Origin: Phaeovulum molybdatiresistens
Lineage (GTDB): Bacteria > Pseudomonadota > Alphaproteobacteria > Rhodobacterales > Rhodobacteraceae
Length of the DNA stretch: 64,000 nt
NCBI RefSeq assembly: GCF_023544865.1
Contig: NZ_JAMJFX010000006.1
Span: 1-64,000 of the forward strand
Reading direction: 5' to 3'
Part shown: in pieces, positions 24,981 through 34,823 of the stretch
Layout of the letters: each line of letters begins with the position of its first letter
Numbering within the stretch: position 1 is the stretch's first letter
The notes under the pieces: generated by a model
Told to the model about the DNA's origin: nothing
Databases searched by the model: none
The model's input: only the letters and a program-made list of their open reading frames with translations
Made by a program: the position numbers and the translations under genes

Positions 24981-25790
24981 ATGAAAAAATCGATCTTTGC
25001 CGCCGGCCTTCTGGCCGCCACCGCCGCCGCGATGCCCGCGCAGGCCGACAAGCTGGACGACATCATTTCATCGGGCACGCTGCGCTGCGCGGTTGTGCTG
25101 GATTTCCCGCCGATGGGGTCGCGCGATGCCAGCAACAACCCGATCGGCTTTGACGTCGATTACTGCAACGATCTGGCCGCCGCCCTTGGCGTCAAGGCCG
25201 AAATCGTGGAAACCACCTTCCCCGAACGCATCCCGGCGCTGATGTCGGGCCAGGTCGATGTGGCCGTCGCGTCCACCTCGGACACGCTGGAACGGGCCAA
25301 GACCGTGGGCTTCACCATTCCCTACTACGCCTTCGAAAACGCCGTCGTGGCGAATGAAAAGGCCGACATGGCCGATTGGGAAGGCATGAAGGGCAAGACC
25401 GTGGGCGCCACCGCCGGCACCTATGAGGCGATCTGGCTGGAAGAGCGGGTGAAGGAATGGGGCGAAGGCCAGTTCCGCCCGTATCAGAACCAGGCCGACG
25501 TGTTCCTGGCGCTGAGCCAGGGCCAGCTGGATGCCACCGTCTCGACCGTCGAGGTGGCCGAGGCCAATGTCGCATCGGGCAACTTCCCCGGCATCAAGAT
25601 CGTCGACAAGGCGCCGATGGTTCCGGACTATGTGGCGCTGATCACGCTGCGCGAGGAATATGGCCTGATCAACTACATGAACCTGTTCATCAACCAGCAG
25701 GTTCGCACCGGCCGCTATGCCGAGCTTTACAAGAAATGGGTCGGCGAGGGTGAACCCGCCAACCTGACGATCCAGGGCGTCTACCGCTGA
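24981..25790 (+). CDS. Amino-acid ABC transporter substrate-binding protein (probable hydroxyproline)
   Basis: 269 residues. Signal peptide MKKSIFAAGLLAATAAAMPA with cleavage after QA; mature start DKLDDIISSGTLRCAVVLDF. Family-3 solute-binding fold: PIGFDVDYCNDLAAALG, then the VDVAVASTSDTLERAKTVGF block and the second lobe GKTVGATAGTYEAIW. First gene of a four-gene PAAT importer inside the hydroxyproline island, so hydroxyproline is the inferred ligand; binding residues alone do not prove it. Confidence 0.82.
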   Translation: MKKSIFAAGLLAATAAAMPAQADKLDDIISSGTLRCAVVLDFPPMGSRDASNNPIGFDVDYCNDLAAALGVKAEIVETTFPERIPALMSGQVDVAVASTSDTLERAKTVGFTIPYYAFENAVVANEKADMADWEGMKGKTVGATAGTYEAIWLEERVKEWGEGQFRPYQNQADVFLALSQGQLDATVSTVEVAEANVASGNFPGIKIVDKAPMVPDYVALITLREEYGLINYMNLFINQQVRTGRYAELYKKWVGEGEPANLTIQGVYR

Positions 25791-25808
25791 TACCAACGCC
25801 TTGATGCG

Positions 25809-25830
25809 ATGCGGGGGGTGCCCCCCGCGT
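25809..25830 (+). repeat. Intercistronic stem-loop after the binding-protein gene
   Basis: GCGGGGGG (25811-25818) and CCCCCCGC (25821-25828) give a very stable hairpin in the 71-bp gap before the first permease gene. Such hairpins protect the 3' end of binding-protein messages and let them accumulate over the permease part (established for mal- and his-type operons). No T-tract follows. Confidence 0.6.
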
Positions 25831-25861
25831 CGCCGCTGCGGTCCCAGACACGAGGCGGCCC

Positions 25862-26527
25862 ATGTTCAATTATAATTTTCGCTGGAACCAGGCGCTGAAT
25901 TCGCTTCCACAAATGCTGGAAGGCGCGCTTGTCACCATGGAGATCGCGATCCTGTCGATGGTCATCGGCATTTCCATCGCGGTCGCGCTGACGGTGTTCC
26001 GGCTGTCTGGCAACCGTATGTTGAAAGCCGTTGCCACCACCTGGGTGGAAATCGCCCGCAACACCCCCGCGCTGTTTCAGATCTATATGGTGCATTTCGG
26101 GCTGGGCAGTTTCGGCATCCATCTGTCCCCCTACATGTCGCTGCTGGTGGGTATCGCCTTCAACAATGCAGGCTACCTGTCCGAGAATTTCCGCGGCGCG
26201 CTGAAGGCGATCCCCGATACCCAGACCCGCGCCGCCCGGTCCTTGGGCATGAGCGCGGGCCAGGCCTTTACCAGCGTGGTCATGCCGCAGATGTTCCGGA
26301 TTTCTTTCCTGCCGATGACCAACCAGATGGTCTGGGCGATCCTGATGACCTCGCTTGGGGCGGTGGTGGCGATGAACACCGATCTTTACGGCGTCACCAG
26401 TGACCTGAACGCGCGCAGCTTCCGCACGTTCGAACTCTTCGCCATTGCCGCGGTGATCTTCTACCTGATCACCAAGGCCATCACCCTTTCGGCCCGCCTG
26501 CTTGCGGCCCGGCTGTTCCGTTACTGA
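25862..26527 (+). CDS. Amino-acid ABC transporter permease (first)
   Basis: 221 residues, PAAT-family permease with the EAA loop region RAARSLGMSAGQAFTSVVMP, QMFRISFLPMTNQ. It starts MFNYNFRWNQALNSLPQML and has about five membrane helices; NTPALFQIYMVHFGLGSFG is the conserved segment after helix 2. Second gene of the importer, 12 bp before the second permease. Confidence 0.83.
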   Translation: MFNYNFRWNQALNSLPQMLEGALVTMEIAILSMVIGISIAVALTVFRLSGNRMLKAVATTWVEIARNTPALFQIYMVHFGLGSFGIHLSPYMSLLVGIAFNNAGYLSENFRGALKAIPDTQTRAARSLGMSAGQAFTSVVMPQMFRISFLPMTNQMVWAILMTSLGAVVAMNTDLYGVTSDLNARSFRTFELFAIAAVIFYLITKAITLSARLLAARLFRY

Positions 26528-26539
26528 CGGGGGCGCGCG

Positions 26540-27193
26540 ATGTTTGATACCGCACTGACCGCCAATGACCTGATGTTCCTGGCCAAGGGCGCCGGGATGA
26601 CGCTGATCGTCACCGCGATCTCGGTGGTCTTCGGCACGATCCTGGGCATCATCTTTGGCGTGATCCGCTATCAGGTGGGGCCGTGGTGGGCCGCGCCGCT
26701 GACCTTCGTGCTGGATATCTTCCGGTCGATCCCGTTGCTGATCCAGCTGGTTCTGGCCAATGCCTTCGTCACGATGGTCCTGGGCATCCGGATCTCGGGC
26801 TTTGCCGTCGCCTGCGGGGTGCTGTCGCTCTATACCGCCGCCTATTGCGCCGAAATCGTGCGTGGCGGGATCGAGGCCGTGCCCCAGACCCTGCGCCGCG
26901 CCGCGCGTTCGCTGGGCATGACCTGGGGCCAGGACATGCGCAACATCGTGCTGCCGCTGGCCACCCGTGTGGCGCTGCCGTCCTGGATCGGGCTGGCGCT
27001 TGGCGTGATGAAGGATTCCGCGCTGGTCTATATCGTTCAGGTCGTCGAGCTGCTGAAATCCACCCAGATCCTGATCACCCGCCTGCAAGAACCGCTGTTC
27101 CTGCTGCTGATCTGCGGTCTGTTCTACTTCCTCATCTCCTTCCCGGTCGCCCGGTTCGGCGGCTATCTCGAAAAACGGTGGTCCAATGATTGA
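26540..27193 (+). CDS. Amino-acid ABC transporter permease (second)
   Basis: 217 residues, partner of the preceding permease. EAA loop RAARSLGMTWGQDMRNIVLP with LATRVALPSWIGLALGVMKD; SIPLLIQLVLANAFV is the family segment after helix 2. Overlaps the ATPase gene by 8 bp, so expression is likely coupled. Confidence 0.83.
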   Translation: MFDTALTANDLMFLAKGAGMTLIVTAISVVFGTILGIIFGVIRYQVGPWWAAPLTFVLDIFRSIPLLIQLVLANAFVTMVLGIRISGFAVACGVLSLYTAAYCAEIVRGGIEAVPQTLRRAARSLGMTWGQDMRNIVLPLATRVALPSWIGLALGVMKDSALVYIVQVVELLKSTQILITRLQEPLFLLLICGLFYFLISFPVARFGGYLEKRWSND

Positions 27194-27908
27194 GATCGAG
27201 AATGTCCGCAAATCCTTTGGCTCGCTCGAGGTTCTCAAGGGTATCAACCTGACCGTCCAGAAGGGCGAGGTGCTGACCGTCATCGGCGGGTCGGGGTCGG
27301 GCAAATCGACGCTGCTGACCTGCATCAACGGGCTGGAACCCATCGATTCCGGGCGCATCCTGGTGGACGGGGTCGAGGTCCATGCCAAGACCACCGACCT
27401 GAACAAGCTGCGCCGCAAGATCGGCATCGTGTTTCAGCAATGGAACGCCTTTCCGCATCTGACCGTGCTGGAAAACGTGATGCTGGCCCAGGTCAAGGTT
27501 CTGAAGCGGTCCAAGGCCGAGGCCGAGGCCGAGGCGGTGCGCCAGCTGAACCACGTGGGTCTGGGCGACAAGCTGAAGGTCTATCCCGGGCGTCTGTCGG
27601 GTGGCCAGCAGCAGCGCATGGCGATTGCCCGCGCGCTGGCCATGTCGCCCGATTACATGCTGTTCGATGAGGTCACATCGGCGCTTGACCCCCAGCTGGT
27701 GGGCGAGGTTCTGGATACGCTGCGGATGCTGGCCTCGGAAGGCATGACGATGATCTGCGTCACACATGAAATGAAATTCGCGCGCGAAGTGTCCGACCGG
27801 GTGGCGTTCTTCCACAAGGGCGTGATGGCCGAAATCGCCCCGCCCGAGGATCTTTTCGGCGCGCCGAAAGACCCCGAGCTGCAAAAATTCTTGGCCGCCA
27901 CGCATTGA
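27186..27908 (+). CDS. Amino-acid ABC transporter ATP-binding protein
   Basis: 240 residues, GlnQ/HisP type. Walker A GGSGSGKST near 37-45, Q-loop FQQWN, signature LSGGQQQRMAIARAL near 139, Walker B MLFDEVTSALDP, switch His in VTHEMKFAREV. Energises the hydroxyproline-type importer made by the three preceding genes. The next gene follows within 7 bp, so the catabolic oxidase is co-transcribed with the transporter. Confidence 0.86.
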   Translation: MIEIENVRKSFGSLEVLKGINLTVQKGEVLTVIGGSGSGKSTLLTCINGLEPIDSGRILVDGVEVHAKTTDLNKLRRKIGIVFQQWNAFPHLTVLENVMLAQVKVLKRSKAEAEAEAVRQLNHVGLGDKLKVYPGRLSGGQQQRMAIARALAMSPDYMLFDEVTSALDPQLVGEVLDTLRMLASEGMTMICVTHEMKFAREVSDRVAFFHKGVMAEIAPPEDLFGAPKDPELQKFLAATH

Positions 27909-27915
27909 GGGCATG

Positions 27916-29160
27916 ATGAAAACCCAACCCGATGTGATCGTGATCGGCGCCGGTGTGGTGGGCCTGTCTGCCGCGCTGGCGCTGCAGGCGCGCGGCCTTG
28001 GCGTGACGGTGCTGGACCGCGAAGGCCCCGCCGCGGGCGCCTCGGCCGGCAATGCGGGGGCCTTTGCCTTCACCGACATCCTGCCGCTGGCCTCGCCCGG
28101 CATTTTGCGCAAGGCGCCGAAATGGTTGCTGGACCCGCTTGGCCCGCTGAGCGTGCCGCCAGCCTATGCGCTGCGGATCGCGCCGTGGATGTTTCGGTTC
28201 TGGCGCGCCTGTTCGCCCGCGCGCGTGGCCCAATCCACCATCGCCCAGACCGCGCTGATGGATCTGTCCAAAGCCGAGCTGGAGCCCTTTCTGGCCGCCA
28301 CCGGCACCCTGCCGATGCTGCGCAAGGAAGGCAATCTGCAGGTCTATGAATCCGATGCCGAATTTCGCGCCGCGCTGCCCGGCTGGCAGGCGCGCACCGA
28401 TCACGGGATTGAGTTTCAGCACATGTCGCCTGCGGAAATGGCGGACCTGCAGCCCGGCCTGTCCCCGCGTTTCATCCGCGGCACCTTCACCCCGGGCTGG
28501 TATTCGATCGCCGACCCCAAGCTTTACACGCTGGCGCTGGCCGATCGGTTCCGCGCACAAGGCGGCGAGATCGCCCGGGCCGAGGCCACGGCGCTGACCC
28601 CCGATGCCCAAGGCGTCACGCTGGCGCTGGCGGGTGGGGAAACGCGCCGCGCGGGCCATGTGGTTGTGGCCGCGGGGGCGCATTCGCACCTTCTGGCCCG
28701 CGGCCTTGGCGACCGCATCCCGCTGGAAACCGAACGCGGCTATAACACCACGCTGCCCGAAGATGCCTTTGACCTGCGCACGCAGATCACCTTTGGTGGG
28801 CATGGCTTCGTGGTCACACGCCTGTCCACCGGCATCCGCGTCGGCGGGGCGGTCGAACTGGGCGGTCTGACCCTGCCGCCGAATTTCCGCCGGTCCGAGG
28901 CGATGCTGAAGAAGGCCCAGGCTTTCCTGCCGGGGCTGAAGCCCACGGGCGGGGTGCAATGGATGGGATTTCGCCCGTCGCTGCCCGACAGCCTGCCCGC
29001 CATCGGCACCGCCCGCGCCACACCGCGCGTGACCTATGCCTTCGGCCATGGCCATCTGGGCCTGACGCAATCGGCCGGCACCGCGCGGCTGGTCGCCGAT
29101 CTGGTGACGGGGGCTGCCCCCGCCATCGACCTGACCCCCTTCTCGCCCCAACGTTTCTGA
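27916..29160 (+). CDS. FAD-dependent D-amino acid oxidase/dehydrogenase (D-hydroxyproline)
   Basis: About 414 residues, DAO/DadA family. Dinucleotide fold DVIVIGAGVVGLSAALAL at the N terminus, second FAD contact VVVAAGAHSHLLA near 255, C-terminal TYAFGHGHLGLTQSAGTARLVADL. ATG 27916 fits the GAGG site better than ATG 27913. In the 4-hydroxyproline route it oxidises cis-4-hydroxy-D-proline to 1-pyrroline-4-hydroxy-2-carboxylate, linking the epimerase encoded next to the deaminase at 21118. Single-subunit form; the multi-subunit LhpBEF type is not seen. Confidence 0.8.
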   Translation: MKTQPDVIVIGAGVVGLSAALALQARGLGVTVLDREGPAAGASAGNAGAFAFTDILPLASPGILRKAPKWLLDPLGPLSVPPAYALRIAPWMFRFWRACSPARVAQSTIAQTALMDLSKAELEPFLAATGTLPMLRKEGNLQVYESDAEFRAALPGWQARTDHGIEFQHMSPAEMADLQPGLSPRFIRGTFTPGWYSIADPKLYTLALADRFRAQGGEIARAEATALTPDAQGVTLALAGGETRRAGHVVVAAGAHSHLLARGLGDRIPLETERGYNTTLPEDAFDLRTQITFGGHGFVVTRLSTGIRVGGAVELGGLTLPPNFRRSEAMLKKAQAFLPGLKPTGGVQWMGFRPSLPDSLPAIGTARATPRVTYAFGHGHLGLTQSAGTARLVADLVTGAAPAIDLTPFSPQRF

Positions 29161-29167
29161 GGACTTC

Positions 29168-30169
29168 ATGGCCAGCCACACCTTTTCGTGCATTGACGGG
29201 CATACCTGCGGCAACCCCGTCCGGCTGGTCGCGGGCGGCGGTCCCCGGCTGCAGGGCGCCGACATGCTGGAACGGCGTGCCCATTTCCTGCGCGACTTCG
29301 ACTGGATCCGCACCGGGCTGATGTTCGAACCCCGCGGCCATGACATGATGTCGGGCTCGATCCTTTACCCGCCCACCCGCGCCGATTGTGATGTGGCGGT
29401 GCTGTTCATCGAAACCTCGGGCTGTTTGCCGATGTGCGGGCATGGCACCATCGGCACCATCACCATGGGCATTGAAAACGGCCTGATCACGCCGCGCGAA
29501 CCGGGCCGCCTGTCGATCGAGGCACCCGCCGGCAAGGTCGATATCGAATACCGCCAGGAAGGCCGGTTCGTCGAAGAGGTGCGGCTGACCAACGTCCCCT
29601 CGTTCCTTTACGCCGAGGGGCTGACCGCCGAGGTCGAGGGCCTGGGCGAGATCGTGGTGGATGTCGCCTATGGCGGCAATTTCTATGCCATTGTCGAGCC
29701 GCAGAAGAACTTCCGCGACATGGCCGATTTCACCGCGGGCGAGCTGATCGGCTTTTCCCCCAAACTGCGCGCGGCGCTGAACGCGAAATACGAATTCATC
29801 CACCCCGAACACCCCGCGATCAACGGGCTTAGCCATATCCAGTGGACAGGCGCCCCCACGGTCCCGGGCGCGCATGCGCGCAATGCGGTGTTTTACGGCG
29901 ACAAGGCGATTGACCGATCGCCCTGCGGCACCGGCACCTCGGCGCGGATGGCGCAGCTGGCGGCCAAGGGCAAGTTGGCGGTTGGCGATGAATTCTGGCA
30001 CGAATCCATCATCGGCTCGATCTTCAAGGGCCGGGTCGAGGGCGCGGCCGATGTGGCCGGGCGCGCGGCCATCATCCCGTCAATCGCGGGCTGGGCGCGG
30101 ATGACCGGCTACAACACCATCTTCATCGACGACCGCGACCCCTTTGCGCATGGGTTCGTGGTCACATGA
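29168..30169 (+). CDS. 4-hydroxyproline 2-epimerase (proline racemase family)
   Basis: 333 residues. Both catalytic cysteines are present: Cys90 in [10 protein letters not shown] and Cys253 in [16 protein letters not shown], with [10 protein letters not shown] at the N terminus and the Asp before SPCGTGT. The Cys/Cys pair is that of proline racemase and 4-hydroxyproline epimerase. The catabolic neighbours favour trans-4-hydroxy-L-proline to cis-4-hydroxy-D-proline. Starts 7 bp after the oxidase and overlaps the aconitase X gene (ATGA). Confidence 0.87.
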   Translation: MASHTFSCIDGHTCGNPVRLVAGGGPRLQGADMLERRAHFLRDFDWIRTGLMFEPRGHDMMSGSILYPPTRADCDVAVLFIETSGCLPMCGHGTIGTITMGIENGLITPREPGRLSIEAPAGKVDIEYRQEGRFVEEVRLTNVPSFLYAEGLTAEVEGLGEIVVDVAYGGNFYAIVEPQKNFRDMADFTAGELIGFSPKLRAALNAKYEFIHPEHPAINGLSHIQWTGAPTVPGAHARNAVFYGDKAIDRSPCGTGTSARMAQLAAKGKLAVGDEFWHESIIGSIFKGRVEGAADVAGRAAIIPSIAGWARMTGYNTIFIDDRDPFAHGFVVT

Positions 30170-31842
30170 CGGGCCGGGCGCAAGCGATCCTGCCGGGCAC
30201 GGCCGAAGGCGCGGTTCTTGCCTGTGCCGAACCGCTCAGCTTCTGGGGCGGGGTTGATCCGGCCACGGGGCGGGTGATCGACGTGCATCACCCGCTGGCG
30301 GGGCAAAGCCTTGCGAGGCGCATTCTGGTGATGCCGGGCACACGCGGGTCCTGCACCGGATCGGGGGTGTTGCTGGACATGGTGCTAAACGGCCATGCGC
30401 CCGCGGCACTGGTCTTTGCCGAACCCGAGGATGTCGTGACCCTGGGCGCGATGATCGGGGCCGAGATGTTCGGCAAGCCCCTGCCGGTGCTACGGTTGAC
30501 GCCCGATGCCTTTGCCGCGCTGGCACAGGCGCAATCCGCCCGCATCACCGAGACCGCAATCACCGCCGATGGCCTGACAATCCCGGTCCCCCCCCCCGCC
30601 ACCGCCGCGCTGGATCTGACCGACCACGACCGCGCGATGCTGGAGGGCGCCGAGGGCGAGGCCACCGCCCAAGCCATGCGCATCCTGTGCGCGATGGCCG
30701 CCAATCAGGGGGCTGCACGGCTGATCGATGTGACGCAGGGGCATATCGACGGCTGTATCTATGCCAGCCCCGCGAACCTGACATTCGCGCAGAAAATGGC
30801 GGATATGGGCGCGCGCGTCCGCATCCCCACCACGATGAACGCGATTTCGGTCGATCATGCCAACTGGCGCTCGCAGGGTGTGCCGCCCGCCTTTGGCGGC
30901 CCCGCGCAACGGCTGGCGGATGCCTATGTCCGCATGGGCTGTCAACCGACCTTCACCTGTTCGCCCTATCTGCTGGACAGCGCGCCGCAGCAGGGTGAGG
31001 CGATTGCCTGGGCGGAATCGAACGCGGTCATCTATGCCAACAGCGTGCTGGGCGCGCGCACCGCCAAGCATCCGGATTTCCTGGACCTGTGCATCGCCAT
31101 CACCGGGCGCGCGCCTTTGGCCGGGGTCTATCTGGATGAACATCGCCAGGCGCGCCGGATCATTGACGTCGATCTGCCCGCAGGGATTGACGATGCCTTC
31201 TGGCCGCTGATCGGATGGCTGGCCGGCCGGGCCGCGCCCGACCGCATCCCGGTGCTGCGCGGTCTGGCCGCCGCAAACCCCGGCCCCGAGGCGCTTAAGG
31301 CGCTGTGCGCGGCCTTTGGCACCACCTCGGCCGCGCCGATGCTGCATGTCGAAGGCATCACCCCCGAGGCCGATCGCATCGCCCCCGATGCTGACCACGC
31401 GCGGATCACACGCGCCGATATGGCGGCGGGCTGGCGCACCCTGAACGATGGTCCCGAGACGGTTGAACTGGTCGCGATCGGCAGCCCCCATGCCTCGATC
31501 CGGGAATGCCGGGCGCTGGCCGATGCGCTGGCCGGGCGGCATGTGACGGTGGCCACCATCGTCACCGCCGGGCGCGCGGTGATCGACCAAGCCCGCGCCG
31601 ATGGCACGCTGGCAAGGCTGCACGATGCCGGGGTGCAGGTGCTGCCCGATCTATGCTGGTGTTCCATATCCGAGCCGGTCTTTCCCCCCGGCACCCGCGC
31701 GCTGATGACCAATTCGGGCAAATATGCCCATTACGGCCCCGGCCTGTCGGGGCGCGCGGTGCGCTTTGGCGGCCTTTCGGCCTGTGCCGAGGCGGCCGTG
31801 ACCGGCCGAGCCCCGCAGACCCTTCCCCCCTGGCTTGCCTGA
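30166..31842 (+). CDS. Aconitase X, fused form (probable cis-3-hydroxy-L-proline dehydratase)
   Basis: 558 residues in which the small swivel domain (DUF126, about 1-140, with [20 protein letters not shown]) is fused in front of the large catalytic domain (DUF521, about 145-558: [64 protein letters not shown]). Cysteines in [12 protein letters not shown] and [12 protein letters not shown] are candidate cluster ligands. Bacterial fused AcnX proteins dehydrate cis-3-hydroxy-L-proline to 1-pyrroline-2-carboxylate. The Ldh-type reductase at 22141 would then give proline. Confidence 0.82.
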   Translation: MTGRAQAILPGTAEGAVLACAEPLSFWGGVDPATGRVIDVHHPLAGQSLARRILVMPGTRGSCTGSGVLLDMVLNGHAPAALVFAEPEDVVTLGAMIGAEMFGKPLPVLRLTPDAFAALAQAQSARITETAITADGLTIPVPPPATAALDLTDHDRAMLEGAEGEATAQAMRILCAMAANQGAARLIDVTQGHIDGCIYASPANLTFAQKMADMGARVRIPTTMNAISVDHANWRSQGVPPAFGGPAQRLADAYVRMGCQPTFTCSPYLLDSAPQQGEAIAWAESNAVIYANSVLGARTAKHPDFLDLCIAITGRAPLAGVYLDEHRQARRIIDVDLPAGIDDAFWPLIGWLAGRAAPDRIPVLRGLAAANPGPEALKALCAAFGTTSAAPMLHVEGITPEADRIAPDADHARITRADMAAGWRTLNDGPETVELVAIGSPHASIRECRALADALAGRHVTVATIVTAGRAVIDQARADGTLARLHDAGVQVLPDLCWCSISEPVFPPGTRALMTNSGKYAHYGPGLSGRAVRFGGLSACAEAAVTGRAPQTLPPWLA

Positions 31843-31849
31843 GGTTGCG

Positions 31850-32878
31850 ATGCGTTCAACCAAGACCATCCATGTGATTTCCGCCCATGCCGAGGGCGAG
31901 GTCGGCGATGTCATCGTCGGCGGCGTCACCCCGCCACCGGGCGACACGCTTTGGGACCAGTCACGCTGGATCGCGCGCGATCGGCGGCTGCGCAATTTCG
32001 TGCTGAACGAACCGCGCGGCGGCGTTTTTCGTCACGTGAACCTGCTGGTGCCGCCAAAGCATCCCCAGGCCGACGCCGCCTTCATCATCATGGAACCCGA
32101 AGATACCCCGCCGATGTCAGGGTCGAATTCGATCTGCGTGGCGACCGTTCTGCTGGACAGCGGCATCCTGCCGATGACCGAGCCCGAGACGCTGATCACG
32201 CTGGAGGCCCCCGGCGGGCTGGTGCGGGTGCGCGCCGAATGCCGCAATGGCAAGGCCGAGCGGATCTTTGTGCAGAACCTGCCCAGCTTTGCCGCGCAGC
32301 TGGATGCAACGCTTGAGGTGCCGGGTCTGGGCACATTGCGGGTCGATACCGCCTATGGCGGCGACAGTTTCGTTTTCGTCGATGCGCAAGCGCTGGGGTT
32401 CGCCCTGACCGCGGATGAGGCGCATGACATTGCCAAGCTGGGCGTCAAGATCACCAATGCCGCAACCGAGCAGCTGGGCTTTCACCATCCCGAAAACCCC
32501 GACTGGCGGCATTTTTCCTTTTGCCTTTTCGCCGGGCCGGTCAGCCGGCAGGGGAACGAATTGCGCACCGGTGCCGCGGTGGCGATCCAGCCCGGCAAGG
32601 TCGACCGTTCGCCCACGGGCACGGCGCTGTCGGCGCGCATGGCGGTGCTGCATGCGCGCGGCCAGATGGGGCCGCAGGATCGGCTGACCGCCGTCTCGCT
32701 GATCGGGTCGACCTTCGCGGGGCGCATCCTGGGCACAACGATGGTGGGCGACCGCCCCGCGATCCTGCCCGAGATTTCCGGCCGCGGCTGGATCACCGGC
32801 ATCCATCAGAACATGCTCGACCCGTCGGACCCCTGGCCCGAAGGCTATCGGCTGACCGACACCTGGGGCGCGCGCTGA
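31850..32878 (+). CDS. Proline-racemase-family protein with Ser/Thr active site (trans-3-hydroxyproline dehydratase-like)
   Basis: 342 residues; ATG 31850 follows GAGG and gives [20 protein letters not shown]. The fold is that of proline racemases, but the two catalytic Cys positions are Ser90 ([14 protein letters not shown]) and Thr256 ([14 protein letters not shown]); the His after the first Cys is also replaced. Thr at the second position is known in trans-3-hydroxy-L-proline dehydratases, which usually keep Cys at the first. With neither Cys, racemisation is very unlikely, and dehydration or another one-base reaction is more plausible. It follows aconitase X by 7 bp and is the last gene of the island. 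Confidence 0.75.
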   Translation: MRSTKTIHVISAHAEGEVGDVIVGGVTPPPGDTLWDQSRWIARDRRLRNFVLNEPRGGVFRHVNLLVPPKHPQADAAFIIMEPEDTPPMSGSNSICVATVLLDSGILPMTEPETLITLEAPGGLVRVRAECRNGKAERIFVQNLPSFAAQLDATLEVPGLGTLRVDTAYGGDSFVFVDAQALGFALTADEAHDIAKLGVKITNAATEQLGFHHPENPDWRHFSFCLFAGPVSRQGNELRTGAAVAIQPGKVDRSPTGTALSARMAVLHARGQMGPQDRLTAVSLIGSTFAGRILGTTMVGDRPAILPEISGRGWITGIHQNMLDPSDPWPEGYRLTDTWGAR

Positions 32879-32912
32879 CCACGCCTTGCCCCCCGCTTGC
32901 GGCGATGCCGGG

Positions 32913-33848
32913 TCAGCCGGTCGGCGCGATGTTGATGAACATCCGCAGGATCTGCATCATGATCGGCACCAGCACGATCACAAGGTTGACCGGGAACAGG
33001 AAGCCCGCCAGCGGCAGAAGCATCTTGACCGGCAGGGCATTGGCCAGTTCCTCGGCCCGGATCAGGCGCAGTTCACGCATTTCCTGGCCAAAGACGCGCA
33101 GGGTCTTGACGATGCTGGCGCCCAGTTCCTGCGACTGGCGGAACATCGTGGACAGGGTGCGCGCCTCTTCGACACCGACGCGGGTGGAAAAGTTGTTCAA
33201 CGCCTCATGCAGGGGGCGGCCGGCGCGGACCTCTAGGCTGATGATCGACAGGTGAAAGCCGAAGGCGGGCTTGGTGCGCATGAATTCGCGCGCCACCCGG
33301 TCGATGGCCGCCTCGATGCTAAGCCCCGCATCGACGCAAACGATCAGAAGATCCATGAAATCGGGGAACAGGCGCCGGAATTCGACCTGGCGGCGCGCGG
33401 CCAGACGGTCAAGGACCGCGTTGACCAAGATGAAGGCGATCCCGGCCACCAGCATCGAAAACATGCCCAGAAGCAGCGGCGCAACCGTAGGCGCCACCCC
33501 CAGCAGCACAAACCATGTCGAGACAAAGCTGGCTGCGGTGACCAGCAGCCGGATGATGTTATAGACCCGCCGCGCATTGCGGCCCAGAAAGCCCGCCCGG
33601 ATCAGCCGCATGTCAAGGCTTTCGGGGTCGTTCTTTCGGATGACCTCATAATAATGGCCGATGAACGGGTTTTCATTGGCGAAGGCGGCATCGATCCGGC
33701 TGTCCTCGCGATCCGCGATATCGGACGCCCGTTCCAGATTGCGCGCGATCTGGCGCGATCGGCCAAGCCCGGACAGGATCGTGAAGCTGAGCAACAGGAC
33801 CGAGACGAAGATCGCCACCAGGATCAGGATATCGGTGATCGGCTGCAT
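32913..33848 (-). CDS. tadC: Flp pilus assembly inner-membrane protein TadC
   Basis: 311 residues with a T2SSF domain: GLSIEAAIDRVAREFMRT, SLEVRAGRPLHEALNNFSTR and EARTLSTMFRQSQELGASI, bracketed by N-terminal (5-25, 95-125) and C-terminal hydrophobic helices. Forms, with TadB, the membrane platform of the Tad secretion system. Last gene of the Tad transcript, 12 bp after tadB and 34 bp from the convergent hydroxyproline island. Confidence 0.86.
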   Translation of the reverse strand: MQPITDILILVAIFVSVLLLSFTILSGLGRSRQIARNLERASDIADREDSRIDAAFANENPFIGHYYEVIRKNDPESLDMRLIRAGFLGRNARRVYNIIRLLVTAASFVSTWFVLLGVAPTVAPLLLGMFSMLVAGIAFILVNAVLDRLAARRQVEFRRLFPDFMDLLIVCVDAGLSIEAAIDRVAREFMRTKPAFGFHLSIISLEVRAGRPLHEALNNFSTRVGVEEARTLSTMFRQSQELGASIVKTLRVFGQEMRELRLIRAEELANALPVKMLLPLAGFLFPVNLVIVLVPIMMQILRMFINIAPTG

Positions 33849-33860
33849 GGGCGCTCCGGT

Positions 33861-34814
33861 TCAGAAGTCGAATTTGACAAGGCGATACAGGATGGCGACT
33901 CCAATCGACATCCAGACAAGAACGCCCACAACGACCACAGTGCCGTTGCCGCTTTCCCAGACCGGGTCGAAATAGCTGGGCACCAAGCCCCGGATCATGA
34001 AGAACAAAAGGAACGGGAAGGCCGCCATGATCACGGCGGTAATGCGGCCCTCGGCCGAGATTGCCTTGATCTTGGCGCGCAGAATGCCGCGGTCGCGGAC
34101 CATCTTGGACAGGTTGCCAAGGATCTCGGACAGGCTGCCCCCGGTGCCGCGCTGCACGCTGATCGTGACCGCCAGCAGGTTCAGTTCCTCGGCGCCGACG
34201 CGCTCCACCATGCTCATCATGGCGGCATCCAGTTCAGCGCCAAAGGTCAGCTGATCGCTGAGAATGCCGAATTCGCTGCCGATCGGGTCGGGCATCTCAC
34301 GCGAGACCAGCGCAATCGCGGTGCCGATCGGATGGCCCGCATTCAGCGACCGCACGATGATGTCGACCGCAGGCGGGATCTGCACGACAAAGCGCGCGAT
34401 GCGGCGCGCGCGCAGCCGCAGCAGGATCAGCACGATCATCGCAGCGGCCAGAAAGGCCCCCAGCAGGATCTGGGCAATGACCCCCGGGATCAGGAGGAAC
34501 GACAGCATCCAGGACAGGGTGAAAATGCCGATCACATAGGCAAGCCGGCGTTCCTGCGTCAGGTGCAGGCCGGATTGGCGATAGATGCGGATGAACCAGT
34601 CGATGGAATCATAGCCGCTGTCGCCGCCCCCCGCCCAGCGGTCCTTGAGCAGCTTGTTATAGGCAACGCTTTGATCGGCGCCGTCGCGCAGCCGCACAAG
34701 TCGTTCATTGATTTCCTTGGTGCGCCGCCGCCCCGCCAGCACCATGCGCAGGGTCGCGTCGACCAGCAGAAGCACCGCGCCAAAGACCAGACCGTAGAAC
34801 AGGACCAGATTCAT
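33861..34814 (-). CDS. tadB: Flp pilus assembly inner-membrane protein TadB
   Basis: 317 residues, second T2SSF platform protein: IPPAVDIIVRSLNAGHPIGTA, REMPDPIGSEFGILSDQLTFG, NLLAVTISVQRGTGGSLSEIL. Helices lie near 1-22, 90-130 and at the C terminus. Paralogue and partner of TadC; 9 bp downstream of the ATPase gene. Confidence 0.86.
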   Translation of the reverse strand: MNLVLFYGLVFGAVLLLVDATLRMVLAGRRRTKEINERLVRLRDGADQSVAYNKLLKDRWAGGGDSGYDSIDWFIRIYRQSGLHLTQERRLAYVIGIFTLSWMLSFLLIPGVIAQILLGAFLAAAMIVLILLRLRARRIARFVVQIPPAVDIIVRSLNAGHPIGTAIALVSREMPDPIGSEFGILSDQLTFGAELDAAMMSMVERVGAEELNLLAVTISVQRGTGGSLSEILGNLSKMVRDRGILRAKIKAISAEGRITAVIMAAFPFLLFFMIRGLVPSYFDPVWESGNGTVVVVGVLVWMSIGVAILYRLVKFDF

Positions 34815-34823
34815 CGCGCGCCC

